Part shown: positions 12,219-22,988 of the stretch, one piece after another | Numbering within the stretch: position 1 is the first letter of the stretch | Layout: every line of letters begins with the position of its first letter | Assembly: GCF_000143415.4 (NCBI RefSeq) | Contig: NW_003314319.1 | Coordinates: 524,365 to 588,364, forward strand | Origin: Selaginella moellendorffii | Lineage: Eukaryota; Streptophyta; Lycopodiopsida; Selaginellales; Selaginellaceae | Reading direction: 5' to 3' | DNA length: 64,000 nt | Translations under genes and position numbers: made by a program | Notes under the pieces: model-generated | Database searches by the model: none | Seen by the model: only the letters and a program-made list of their open reading frames with translations | Told to the model about the DNA's origin: nothing

Positions 12219-13825
12219 TTAGCCGGCACCAATTGCCATGGTCAAGTCGAGGTTGGGAGGCCTCCTGTTGCTCGTGTGCTCCAGCTTGAACGTCGGCTTC
12301 GCCATGGATGATCTCTGTGCACTGGCTTGGTTCCAGTGGCGAGTCGACGCAGTCGGACTGGGACTCGGTCTCTCTGGGAATTGCTGATGACGAGAGAAGC
12401 TGCTGGTCGCAGTGCTGCTGCTATTGGGGAGAGAGAGTGAGAGCGTGCTGTCGACGAGCTTGTCGTCGTCCTCGAGCAGCCCCGGCAGACTGATCCGGAA
12501 GTCGAGCACATTGCTTCCAAGCTTGAGCTCTGCGCCGTGAATTTCTCGCGTTGGCTCCGAAAGTGTGCCGCTCTGGAGATTACACATTCTCAGTACTCAA
12601 GCGGCCAAAAGGATATAAACACACTCACTAGCAGCAGCTGTCGGGTTTCCCGCTTGTCGTCGCTTCTGCTGCTAGAGCTACGGTTTATGTCCAAAAAGTC
12701 GAAATTCTCGTACCCGGCAGCAGCATGGCCGCCGTTTCTGACCTCGGACGCTTGCGACACGGTGTCTTTCGGACATTCTCGCGTGCAACTTCTCTTTCTT
12801 CTCCGAAATCCGCCAGCGAGCTCCGGAGCTTGGAGTGCATCGTCCGCGACATGGAACTCGCGTCCCTGCCACTCCCGGAAGCAGCACAATCCAGATCCAT
12901 GATCGCTCACATCTCCTGGCCATGCTATGCACGGGCCGCTCGAAGTGTCACATCTGCTAGTCGCACACAAACTTATTATCATTTCTCGAAGCTTCTTGAG
13001 AACAAAACCATGGACGGATGGAGTTACCTTATGCTCGGGCTGTATCGATTCGTAGACGCGAGTACCGCACCTTGGACCGTTGGCTCTGGATGTAAATGGC
13101 TGTTGTTGTAAAGCGATGAACGCTCGCTTTGGTCGTGATCCGGGAGCACGAACTCGCCTGGAAACCTTGCCGCTCGCGGAGACTGCGAGTCGGATATGCT
13201 CTCTCCATCGGTTTGAGTGTTAACTGCACAGCACGAAGCGTGCAACTATAATGTTATATCATGGATCGAGATAGAACACTGGGATATCATTGGCAGATTA
13301 TAGCCAAACCATACCATTGAAGTTCTCATCGCTTTTCATGCTTCTATACATCTGCAGCAACACCCAGCCGATGAGTACATAGGCAAGGATTTCGCAAAAA
13401 CCATCGACCAACCTGGAGATGGCTCTTGACATGGGCGATGGTGAGGCCTTTGACATCCATGAGCTGAAGAACAAGCTTGGGTGTGGCTCCTGCGATCCAG
13501 AAAAACGAAGTTAGAACACTGAAAAACTGCAGGAGCTCTCGTGACAATGGAAATGAGACTCGGCCATCAAGCGGAAACAAGCATTCTCGGAAATCCTCGA
13601 AAAGGAAACAAGAGAAAGTTTCCAGGAGGAAATTCTTGTTTAAGAAAGATCTCTTTTTTCTCCGCGTGATATCGTGAGTTTTCTCTTCTTGAGATGGAAC
13701 TTACTCTCTTGCCCTCCAAGCCGCTCCACCGCGCTCACAAAGCTGTGGTGAAGATCCGGCGTCCATCTCAGCCGTGGCAATTTTGACCGGACATACTGCC
13801 GTACCGCGCCTCCAGTCCGAGCCAT
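12219..13825 (-). CDS. G2-like/KANADI-related GARP transcription factor with EAR motif
   Basis: Starts MARTGGAVRQYVRSKLPRLR at 13825. The GARP domain is split: RWTPDLHHSFVSAVERLGGQ in exon 1, ATPKLVLQLMDVKGLTIAHV plus KSHLQ in exon 2, and MYRSMKSDENFNG in exon 3. This is the subgroup with RxYVRSKxPRLRWTP found in many plant G2-like repressors near KANADI. Later exons (about 13240-13025, 12965-12620, 12585-12219) are Ser-rich. The last contains a DLNxxP/LxLxL-type EAR element, STLSLSLPNSS, expected to recruit TOPLESS co-repressors. It therefore probably represses transcription in the nucleus. The long upstream leader (to about 14590) is open in places but lacks recognisable homology. Confidence in the domain is high; the far C-terminal splice sites are less certain. 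Confidence 0.85.
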
Positions 13826-15752
13826 AGCTAATAAGATCCGGCCAAGAAAGAAGCCGACCCCGCCGAGAAGGCCGATCGATGCGGCGATCGGCGGCCGAAA
13901 TATCCTCCTGGGAGCTCGAATCGGGCAGCCTGCTGCTCGCTCAGTCACCGCCGACGGCTTGATCGAGCCGAGCAGGCCAAATTCCCATCTCCCGATGCCG
14001 CTCCAAGAACAAATCGCCACAGCCGCGCCTAGAGATCGCTCTCAATGGTCGCAGCGGCAGCGCGCCCAGCAGCAGCAGCTCCGGCGAAGCGACTGACACC
14101 GAAATCTCGCACGAACCACTTGCGCCGGGGGCACTGCTCTGGCGGGGAGGATCTGCATGGCGCGATGGATCGGATCAAAGAGCTGGGGAAGCGAGCAAGA
14201 AGAAATCCAGCGGAAGACGAAGACGAAAGCCACAAAGAAGTAGTGGGAAAAAGAAGCGGAATAAAAAAGAAAGGGAAATGGGGAGACGAGAAAGGGCGGG
14301 AAATGGGCCACGTTGGCCACAAGTACCGCCCTGCGGCCGTACATGGTCCGCGCACCCCTTCTTTAATCCGGAGTTCGTTAAGACAGTACTTATGTCCTAA
14401 AGCCAGCCCTAAAACGGGTATTTTGGTTTGATGCATTTGTCGGTGTACTTGTACTGGTTTATATTCCATTTCCGTGTATGCGGTATGGATGCGTACTGCG
14501 TAACCCCTGTTGTTGCCTGCGTACCAAAGTGAAGGAAGGAAAGAAGAAACCCTCTTCGTGAGATTCGTTGGTTTTGTTTTTGGGAGCCCCACAGTAGAAA
14601 CAAGAAGCCTTCCATAGTCAAATGCTGGGCCATGCTGAGATTTAAGATTTCAAGACCACAAGAATGAATGAATCCCCTTTTGCATTTGTATATTGCACTC
14701 GCGCCTGCCACCATCACGTAAAATTTTGTATGTGGGGAGATTTTTGAAACGTCACCCTCCATCAACACCAAACAAAACATGATGCATGGAATGAAGTGAA
14801 TTATGAGGAGCAGAAAGATTATAATTCCCTGTTGCTGCTGTTGTTGTTGCTGTTCACCATATCTTGTTGTTCTTTTGTGTTATTTTAGATCTTTCCGTGC
14901 CCAACTACAAAGCATAAGATTGAATCCAAGACCACAAAGGAGAATTGCCAAACAGACATCCTAAGAAAGGTCCAGAAAAGTGGGTCTTGGCTCAATCTCT
15001 GACTTGAAAAACTTCACAGTACCAATTCCAAGGCGCTTGAATACTTAATGCTTGGGAATTTTATTTGTTTGAGCTACAACGCTTGCATGTTAGCTATGCC
15101 CACACGCCCTTGCAACTTTCGTAGCCATACGTCTGCCACAGAGATGCAAAACAAGAAACGAGAAATAAATAGAATTGTATACAAATACCTTTAGAGAAAT
15201 CTTTTGTAATCGAGTGATGCAAAGCCCCATGTTGGACTTCTTTTGCAACGTTTGTATGTTAGGCCATCTCTGTTTGCGATTTTTAATGTGGCCCCCTCCA
15301 TCCTTTTCCTATGCTCGCTACATGCCCAATCCCAAATAGCGCCCATATTTCTAGTGCAATGTTGTTGGTGGCGGGCACCAATCATCCGAAAAACAGATTC
15401 AATGCTGTGAATTCCCAGCTTTGGCATTCGATCACCACAATATGGGCCCGAATATGCGCGTCGTGAACATTCCCTTGCGAACGGAATTAGGGCTGGGGAC
15501 GGACGCTGACGGCTGCCCGTCTCATCCGCCCTGGTAAGTCATAAATGCAGGGGTGGGGCCTGACGTATTTGACGGGCGCCCCTCTCCAGGTTCGTATGTA
15601 CACGAAGAGGGGCGGATTTGAGAGGACAATGCACTGCATTGGCAAGATCTCTCTTTTGCAGGGGCTACCTCGTACGGCATTTGTGGACCAAAAATTAGAA
15701 TATCAGGGTGATGTCCGAAGAATAATTAGGCACCGACCCAGGCTAACATGGT
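13826..15752. other. leader of the G2-like gene and unannotated DNA
   Basis: The sequence up to about 14350 is GC-rich and probably the 5' leader/promoter of the minus-strand G2-like gene. From 14600 to 15450 it is AT-richer. A minus-strand open stretch at 15191-15427 (reading ...ESVFRMIGARHQQHCTRNMG...) is not a family I recognise and may be transposon debris. A CTG/TTG-rich run lies near 14832-14853. Confidence 0.4.
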
Positions 15753-15777
15753 TGCGGCGAGCGTGGATCGAACACGC

Positions 15778-15808
<31 letters not shown>

Positions 15809-15809
15809 C
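15753..15809 (-). pseudogene. truncated tRNA-Phe(GAA) relic
   Basis: Read on the minus strand, this matches the plant tRNA-Phe from the end of the D arm to the discriminator base: GGGGAGAGCGTCAGACTGAA then GATCTGAAGGTCGCGTGTTC and GATCCACGC..GCCGCA. Anticodon loop CTGAAGA gives GAA, and the T arm is intact. The 5' acceptor strand and most of the D arm are replaced by unrelated bases (ACTGACAACC), so a cloverleaf cannot close. It is a 5'-truncated copy rather than a working gene. Confidence 0.8.
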
Positions 15810-15845
15810 GGTTGTCAGTTTTGATTAGCACTAATGCCTATTTTG

Positions 15846-16306
15846 TTATCTAAAGCTTTTGAGCACTCTGAGCGATGGAGGAGTGATCGATGGAGTTTTC
15901 GGGACTCTACTCACGGTACTGATGCTTTGCCTTGGTCTCTTGGACTGGCTCTGGCTACCGGGCATCCTTCTCTCGACTGTGATGAGATCCCCTTTCTTGG
16001 CTTCTTGCGTGATCTCCGGTAGAAACTTTGTGCCCTGGAAAATGGAAGAATATCAGCACGAAACATCGCGAGAACCCAAATGGGATCACTCACCAGAGCC
16101 TGGGACGCGCCGCCCTCCCGCGCATTGATCACCATGGCGGTGATGTCTTGCAGCGGCCTCCTGGGGAAGTACCAATCCGGCAATGGGCTTCTCCTTTTCC
16201 TGCTCAAGAACACCTCCTCTGCCTCCATCCCTAATCTGGGCTCCGGATCCTCGTTCTCCAGGATCTGTGCGCTGCTCGCGAGATCGATTGCGCTGCTGCT
16301 GGCCAT
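15846..16306 (-). CDS. small basic protein with SPLPDWYxPRRPLQDIT motif
   Basis: Two exons. Exon 1 (16306 to about 16094) starts MASSSAIDLASSAQILENED and contains LSRKRRSPLPDWYFPRRPLQ followed by DITAMVINAREGG. A donor CTG|GTGAGTG and acceptor CCAG|GGCACAAAG lead in frame to GTKFLPEITQEAKKGDLITV, SQSKRPRQSIST and a Ser/Thr-Pro tail (SRVPKTPSITPPSLRVLK), stop at 15846. The core WYxPRxPLxDIT resembles the motif after the disordered N terminus of the plant APC/C regulators UVI4/POLYCHOME and OSD1 (WYPRTPLRDIT), and RRPLQDIT also looks like a D-box (RxxL). The protein (about 130 residues) lacks the rest of that family, including an MR tail. It may be a distant cell-cycle regulator; function is inferred. 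Confidence 0.55.
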
Positions 16307-16912
16307 TGCTCGCAGAGCGACCCCGAGCTGGGATCGCGATGGACAATGCGGGCACGCCAAGAGCAGCGGAGCGAGCGAGCGCGATGGGATCTAGAGACCC
16401 TAAGAGGTTTTGGAGGGCAATTTAAACGCGGCGAGCCGCGAGGGAGGGAAGCGCTCATTCTTTGCGAGGGATTTTCAGTTTCAAGCGGATTTGCGGAAGA
16501 GAGGGAAAATACAAAAACGATGGATGGGGAATCCTGGCTGCTGATTCCCTACTGCATTACTGTCCTTGTCCCCCTTTCAAATGGGAGTATTCTTTTTCCA
16601 AATCAGGGAGGGAAAGTTTGACCTAATATCGTTACCTTGGTTTTGAAAATTTTGCAAGAGAAATATTGAAACGTTCAAAGTTTTAACTGCCAATTCCAGA
16701 ATGACCAGGCGATGGGCGGCCGAGATGCGACGATGCCCTTAGGAATGTCCAGCTGAAGTGCCTCACAAAAAGGGAATGGGAATCGTCCACATACCTCTTC
16801 GCGGTTAAAAGCCCCGGCATTTGTCCTTCCTTCCATCCTCGTGTGATCTGATCCATCCCATTGGAAAGTTCTCTCTCGATCGGTCATCTGATCGATCGCT
16901 GATCGGGGAGCC
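16307..16912. promoter_or_regulatory. divergent promoter region of the small motif protein and PR-1
   Basis: About 600 bp between two divergent start codons. It contains a GC-rich leader near 16310-16450 and several GATCGAT/TCGATC strings close to the PR-1 start. No clear TATA box was identified. Confidence 0.35.
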
Positions 16913-17410
16913 ATGGGATTTTCTCGCTGCCCATCGTTAGCGATTGCAATGGCGCTCGCAGTGCTCGCAGTGGGCACGAATTGTGCGACTGCGCAGCACA
17001 TCCAGGCCTTTCTGGAGGCCCACAACCAGGAGCGGATGCAAATGGGCGTGCCGGCGCTCCACTGGGACGACGAAGTGGCGGCCTACTCGCTGTGGTGGAC
17101 GAACCACCAAAAGGATTACGAGAGCTGCGCGATGAGGCACTCGGACGGTCCCTACGGCGAGAATCTCTTCTGGGGCAGCCCGGGGAAGGAATGGTCGCCG
17201 CATGATGCTGTCAAATCTTGGGTTGATGAGAAGCAGCACTTCAATTACGAGGGGAACAGCTGCGCCCAGATGTGTGGCCACTACACGCAGCTTGTCTGGA
17301 GGGACTCGACGAAATTGGGATGTGCCACCGCGACTTGCCCCAATGGTGACACTCTCATCTCCTGCAATTACGACCCGCCCGGGAATTACATCGGCCAGCG
17401 CCCCTTCTGA
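16913..17410 (+). CDS. PR1: PR-1-like secreted CAP-domain protein
   Basis: Single exon, 165 residues. N-terminal signal peptide (MGFSRCPSLAIAMALAVLAV, cleavage near ATAQ). The CAP domain shows AHNQER, PALHWDDEVAAYSLWW, HSDGPYGENLFWGSPGKEW, the CAP1 signature GHYTQLVWRDSTKLGCA and the CAP2 signature SCNYDPPGNYIGQRPF. Six conserved cysteines (three disulphides) are present. PR-1 proteins are secreted to the apoplast and are antifungal/sterol-binding defence markers. The last eleven residues after CNYD correspond to a CAPE1-type peptide, ending in Phe instead of Tyr. The length equals the family norm. Lack of introns is typical. Confidence 0.95.
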   Translation: MGFSRCPSLAIAMALAVLAVGTNCATAQHIQAFLEAHNQERMQMGVPALHWDDEVAAYSLWWTNHQKDYESCAMRHSDGPYGENLFWGSPGKEWSPHDAVKSWVDEKQHFNYEGNSCAQMCGHYTQLVWRDSTKLGCATATCPNGDTLISCNYDPPGNYIGQRPF

Positions 17411-18795
17411 TCCGAACCCCATGGAGCTCTGTTTTAGGTTTATGCGCAAAACCGCGCCAATAATTTGAAACATCATTTAAATATCAGAAAGAAATACGAG
17501 AATCGAAAAAGACTGGTAAATTTTGGTGATGGATGGGCCATGCCAGAAAACCACTACGTAGACTGGTGCGTCCTCGCAATAACAATGCAGTAAGCTTTTA
17601 GTTCCACTTCTTTCAAAAAAGCCCAATAACTTCTCACTCGCAGCTCCTGCCATGCAAAAATTTCTTCACGACTAGTTACGCAAAACCAAATGTTTATTGG
17701 TTCTCAGCGTGAATGCATTCTTGCCGAGAGGCTATGAATTCTTTCTGGATATCGTTCTGGATGATCTCGAGTAAATTGAGAGCGAGGAAAACGAGAACGA
17801 TGGCAGGTCTATATTGAACGAGATAGAACTCAAAAGGATCCCGGGCATAGTTCCCAAAGCTGACCCGCTGCTGCTCTTCCTAAAAACCAGGACGAGAAAG
17901 AACTCGAAAGGAGCTTTCCAAATGCTGCCGCAGGGCTATCTAATCGAGATGTAAGTGCATTGGTAGAGTTCGATCAAGTGGAGGGAGTCCACGCTGAGGC
18001 TACGTGCTTCTAAGGAGATTAATCGAATGTTTTTTTTTTCCATTGAATCTAGAAACATACAATGCAACCTGAAAGAATGCCTCTTCTCTCATGTTCAAAA
18101 CTTTTTCAAGAGTGTTCCTGCTGAACTTCTAACTCTATATAGGAATCCAGTTGGAGCTTGACATGCTAGGGAAGAACGTCTCTTGTTCCCGGGACGAGCA
18201 TGGCGAGCCGGCATCGCGGCGCTGCTCAAGAAGGAGTAATCCGGCTGGAGCCCCTGACTACTGCCTACAACCGCGGTCCCGTGTCCATTACTCGCGTGCC
18301 GCGCAGCTGCTGTGCGCCATCGTGATGTCCATTTTGGCGATCTTCCGAGCATTTCCACCGGCGCCCTGTCCTTAAGGCCTCTAGCACGAGCAAGAAACGC
18401 GAGCAAGCGTTCGAGTTCTTCGTCGTTCCAGCCATCAATCCAAAGGCCGCGCTGGATCCGAGATAAGACTTTTGTGTTCTTGCCTCCAGATCGATCGACC
18501 ATCCATTCCATCCATGCACAGGCTACGGTGACTATATCAACTTCTTGTGCGCGGTTCCATTCTCAAGCAAAACCTCTCTAGCAGTTAACTTCTCTGCTAT
18601 GGTGGATTTCATATAGATCCACGCCCGAAAATTCGATTCTTGTACCGGCGCATAAGCCGCGTCGTTGCGCTGCCATGCCCACAGGCTAAGATTTCATTGC
18701 TTTCTACGTGAACGTCTGTCTTTTGGCGCTGGCAGATCTTCGAGGAGAGAGAACATTCCCTTGGTAAAAGAGAAATTTTAACTTTACCAGCCACA
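17411..18795. other. intergenic; possible coding remnant near 17780-17950
   Basis: Downstream of PR-1 the sequence is mostly non-coding. On the + strand near 17795-17952 a frame reads LNEIELKRIPGIVPKADPLL then FLKTRTRKNSKGAFQMLPQG before a splice-like GTAAGT. Upstream in the same frame it is broken by a stop (near 17773). I do not recognise the family. It may be a decayed exon. The rest up to the SET gene shows nothing supportable. Confidence 0.3.
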
Positions 18796-20235
18796 TTGTT
18801 TCATTCCTTTTGCCTGGCGATGGCGGCGGTGCTTGTGGGATCCAGCGTTAGGGTTCCCAGCGCGGCATTGCTAGGTCACGCTCCGGGCGTGGTGGAGCGC
18901 GGCGCCGCGGCGCGCGAGGAGCGCCTCAAGCAATGGCTGCGAGGTATGACGAAGCACCGGCAGCTGGATTTCGACACCATGGGATTCGGCCGTGGCAGGG
19001 ATGGATTTGGGATGATCGCGTCGGGAGCGATCGACAAGGGCAGTGTTCTTGCCGAGGTCCCGCTGCAAGCATTCCTCTCCGAGAAGACGGCCGAGCGATG
19101 CCGCCTCGTCGGACCGATGCTGCGCAAGAATGACTTCCGGCCATGGCTGACAATGTGCGCGCATTTGCTCGTGGAGAGATCCCGCGGCAAGGAGAGCTTC
19201 TGGCATCCATACATCGCCGCGCTTCCGTCCGTGGACGAGCTCTCGATCAGCCACCCGCTGCTGTGGCCCGCCGAGACGATCCAGGAGCTGCTCCAGGGAT
19301 CTCCGATGCTCGATACGATCGCCACCCGACTAAAGCTTTGCCAGGAAGATCACGAAGCGCTGCTCACGGCCGGGATCGAGAAGTTCCTCCCGGGTGGTGA
19401 AACTCTCAGCGAAGGTGACGTGAGATGGGCCTCGGCCGTTCTTCTCAGCCGCGCCTTCTCGCTGGAGCTCGACGTGGACGACGATTTCGACACGCTGTGC
19501 CTCGTCCCCTGGGCCGACATGCTCAACCATTGCAGCTCCGCCGGAGAGGAGTCGTGCCTCATCTTCGACCAGGACACCAAGACGGCGAGCCTGGAAGCTC
19601 ACAAGTCCTACTCGAAAGGTGACGAGGTGTTTGATTCCTATGGACCCGCACTCACCGGCTCGCAGCTCTTCCTCGACTATGGCTTCGTAGACGACGAGAA
19701 TGAGAACTATGCGGTGGATCTGCCGGCGCAAGTCCTGGGCCCTGTGAGGAGCAGCGCCAACGCGGCTCTGCTCGAGGCGCTGGGACTTCCCGCCGGAGGC
19801 ACGCTTGTTTCCATCGTTCCGGAAGGGGTCGACGAGAGTGTTCTCGCGTGGACGAGGGCGGCCATTGCGAGCCCCCGGGAGCTCTCCGCCGCCGGGTGGA
19901 AGTCCGATGGGAAGTATCAAAAGGCGATTATGTACTTCTCGGAGCCGATCAACCGGGACAACGAGTGCGAGGTGCTGAGGCGATTGATAGCGGCGTGCGA
20001 AAATCTGTGGAGCAAGTATCCCACCAATCTCGAGCACGACTTGCGCGAGTTAACTGGTGGTGAAAGCGACATGCGGACGACAACATGGGCCAGGAAACAG
20101 GCTGCGCTGCGAGCCATTGTCTGCGAGAAGAAAGCGCTCACAGCTGGGAAAACAGTTCTTTGCGGTTTTCTAGAGAAGCTGCGAGCTGGAGCGGCTTTGG
20201 AATCGCTATATGAAGTTGACCGGGAGGAAGGTTAG
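18796..20235 (+). CDS. SET-domain protein, Rubisco LSMT-like lysine methyltransferase
   Basis: A single-exon frame of 479 residues (start MFHSFCLAMAAVL; an alternative start MAAVL at residue 9). SET landmarks: FGRGRDGFGMIASGAIDKGS (N-SET glycine strand), SVLAEVPLQAFLSEKTAERC, the I-SET region with FWHPYIAALPSVDELSIS, the pseudoknot LVPWADMLNHCSSAGEES (NH motif binding AdoMet), and EVFDSYGPALTGSQLFLDYG (catalytic Tyr region). The C-terminal third resembles the Rubisco-LSMT substrate-binding domain. Members methylate lysines of plastid or cytosolic non-histone proteins. The N-terminal 40 residues are Ala/Val/Arg-rich and could be a plastid transit peptide. The substrate is unknown. Confidence 0.88.
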   Translation: MFHSFCLAMAAVLVGSSVRVPSAALLGHAPGVVERGAAAREERLKQWLRGMTKHRQLDFDTMGFGRGRDGFGMIASGAIDKGSVLAEVPLQAFLSEKTAERCRLVGPMLRKNDFRPWLTMCAHLLVERSRGKESFWHPYIAALPSVDELSISHPLLWPAETIQELLQGSPMLDTIATRLKLCQEDHEALLTAGIEKFLPGGETLSEGDVRWASAVLLSRAFSLELDVDDDFDTLCLVPWADMLNHCSSAGEESCLIFDQDTKTASLEAHKSYSKGDEVFDSYGPALTGSQLFLDYGFVDDENENYAVDLPAQVLGPVRSSANAALLEALGLPAGGTLVSIVPEGVDESVLAWTRAAIASPRELSAAGWKSDGKYQKAIMYFSEPINRDNECEVLRRLIAACENLWSKYPTNLEHDLRELTGGESDMRTTTWARKQAALRAIVCEKKALTAGKTVLCGFLEKLRAGAALESLYEVDREEG

Positions 20236-21468
20236 CTAAAGTCCACGTCTTATAGCGTGGAGGACAGATTCCTGGGCGGAAAAAATAACACTCCGGAGCT
20301 CGAAGAGTCCAGGAGGAAAAGCAAGCAACTAGGCTGGATGGAAATCGTGCCGTGTCGTTTCGTGGCCAGTGAGAAGATCCGTAAGGTACTATACGAAGAC
20401 TAGCCGCAAGTATGCACAACTTCCAGGAAAGTTTGAAGTTCGACTGTTTGTGGCAACGAAAGATCGATCTGGAACAAGCGGCAAGAATCGAGGTATGCAA
20501 TTGCCTTGCCTTTCATTTTATCTACATGTAAACTCTGTTCTAGATGCCGCTGTTCATAACTGTGGAGATTTTGGAAAGAGGTATGTACGTCGTTTTAACT
20601 TTTCTCGGCTGGAAACACTCCTTTTCATCGCGCAGGCAGACATTATTGATTGAGGCTGGAAGGGTGGAAATCCGTGCACAAACCACCTCGATGTTGCTGG
20701 AGTGGTGCAAAGGTCGGCTATCTTATAGGTAGCCACTATTGACTGGACGAAGCTAGTGTTCTTCGTGGCTATGGCGGTCGAGCGAGAGTACCGGTAGACG
20801 TGGGGGGAGAGAATTTCGTTCGTTGTCAACTTTGAGGTGAGGGAAAATCGTTTCTTCTCTTCGTTGTATTGATTAAATGCTCCTTTTTTTTTGTGTGGTG
20901 GTGGTGGAAACAAGCATGTCCAGTTGTGCGGCATCATCATCAATCGATTGAATAACACGCTGGTTGTGTGGAATTTAGACTAAGTAAATTGGAGGATCGA
21001 TCGATCGATCTTGAGAAGGGGACGAGCAGCTATGGAACCAAACGATTTCTATGGAGTTTTGTGAGGCAAGGAGAATTTTCTCGGCCAGCACATACAAGAC
21101 AAGACCATGGAACCACTCACAAAGAAAAGACGAATCAAAGTGAGATCAAACCATAACAACTATATAGTAACAAAAATCACGCACACAAAACCATGGCTAC
21201 TACCACCTAAAGGAGAAAAAGAGGAAAGGAAAAAAAATATACAATATAAGAAAAAAAAAAGGCCCAGAGTATAAAATGCGGGCATAGGGCGCTCCACAAT
21301 TCCCTTCTTTCGGAGCCTGCCTCCTCTTTGGAGGAGCAGCGCTTTCAATCAATCCCCCTCCAATCAATCAATCCCCCCCCTTTTGCTAGTTTTTTCTCTC
21401 CTCTCCTCCCATTCTTCCTCCTCCATCGCCTCGATTCTCCTCATTTCTTCCCCAGATTTCTCTTCAAG
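20236..21468. other. intergenic and 5' leader of the KH-domain gene
   Basis: No gene recognised between the SET gene and the KH gene. The last 150 bp (21310-21468) is a CT/TC-rich leader (CCTCTTT, TCAATCAATC, CCCCCCC) typical of a plant 5' UTR. A GATC repeat occurs near 20996-21011. Confidence 0.45.
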
Positions 21469-22988
21469 ATGGACGCCATGTCTGGACACTACATGCAGTT
21501 CTCGCCATCGGCAATCGCCGCCGCTGCCGCCGCCGCCGCGAGCTCGTCGCCGCATCGAGGAGGCGGCGTGGGAGGCGGCGGATCTCTCCGCGACCGCCCT
21601 TCCAGCTCGCAGTCGCCAGTGTCGGAGCACGAGAAGTAGGTACTTCGACTCGTGTGGGATTTCCTTGGATTTGGATGGGATTCGTGTGGTCGGAGTGTGG
21701 ATTTTGGATGTTTTCTCTTGTTCTTCGTGTTCTTGGTTGGGTGATTTTAGCAAAGACTCATTCTTATCGCGTGTTTTTATAGGTACTTCGCGGAGCTTCT
21801 CGAGGAGCAGCGTAAGCTGGGACCTTTCTCGCAAGTTCTTCCGATTTGCAGCCGGCTTCTCAACGAGGGTAAGTGATCTTTGGCTCACATTTTCTTCGAG
21901 ATTTAGATCTGAGAGCTCGTGAGGCACACAGATGGATGGTTTTGTTTTTTTCCTTCCTTCCTGGACATTTCTTTTTCTTCTTTCTTCCTTTTCGCAATGC
22001 AAGGTTAATTAGTGTGGCGATGAGCTTGCAAGCTATAGCTAAGTGTGCATGGATAGTATTTGACTTCGCAAGCTTTATAAACTAAAAGTCTTGGGTGGCT
22101 CTTGTCTTCTTTTTTAACGCAGAGATACTGCGGATCACGGAATTCGCTAGGAGATGGCCTCAGATCGAGCAGGAATTGGATCGAGGGAGCCCTCTGTCGT
22201 CAATGTCCAACGGTGGCGGATGGTCGGACGTAAGTACGTGCAAACTCGGAGGCTTTCTCATGATCATGTGTTCGGATCTCCAGAGGCTGGGATTCGTCCA
22301 AACGCCGTCTTCTTCGAGTGTGTGGCATGGGAGTCCTGAATCGTCCGCTGGACCGACCTTGAAGAAGACCATCCGGATTGAAGTTCCAGTGGACAAGTAT
22401 CCAAACGTAAGCTCGGTCGGAAGCTTTTCTGGATGACGACCTCTTTGCTTTTTCTTCCAGTTTAACTTTGTTGGTCGGATTCTGGGGCCCCGAGGCAACT
22501 CTTTGAAGCGCGTGGAGTCGATGACGCGATGTCGTGTGTACATACGGGGGCGGGGCTCGATCAAAGACGTTGCGAAGGTGAGTGAGAGAAGTTTCCCTCC
22601 GCCAGGGGCCCGTGCTGAGCAACCTTTTGCAACGCAGGAGGAAAAGATGCGTGACAAGCAAGGCTACGAGCATCTCAACGAGCCTCTTCACTTGCTCGTG
22701 GAGGCCGAATTGCCTGCAAATGTGATAGACTTCTACCTGACCAAGGCCAAGGAGATATTGGAGGATCTCTTGAGACCAGTGGTAGGACTTTCCTCTGTTT
22801 GCTACTGTTCATACTCTTTCTTACATGTTTCCTTACAGGATGAAACCGTTGACCTCGTGAAGAAGGCGCAGTTGCGTGAACTCGCCCTCCTCAATGGCAC
22901 CTTGAGGGAGGAGAGCCCTTCACACATGAGTGGGAGCGTGTCACCATTCAGTAACGCGGGACTAAAGAGGGCAAAGACTCGCAAGTAG
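21469..22988 (+). CDS. STAR-type KH-domain RNA-binding protein (quaking/SPIN1-like)
   Basis: Seven exons. Exon 1 starts [20 protein letters not shown] with an Ala run and Gly-rich segment. Exon 2 holds [20 protein letters not shown] (QUA1-like), exon 3 [20 protein letters not shown]. The KH domain runs from [15 protein letters not shown] through [19 protein letters not shown] (GPRG loop) and [16 protein letters not shown] to [20 protein letters not shown] and [20 protein letters not shown]. The last exon ([13 protein letters not shown]...) matches the C-terminal QUA2-like helix, and the tail ends LKRAKTRK. Plant members bind RNA in the nucleus and influence splicing and flowering. Introns are 60-230 bp. 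Confidence 0.92.

Noticed and set aside
14029-14592. 187-codon minus-strand open frame upstream of the G2-like gene
   Set aside because: The translation has no recognisable domain and includes Phe/Ser-rich leader-like sequence. It is probably 5' leader or promoter.
19330-20037. 235-codon minus-strand open frame inside the SET gene
   Set aside because: GC-rich antisense shadow; Arg/Gly-rich with no domain.
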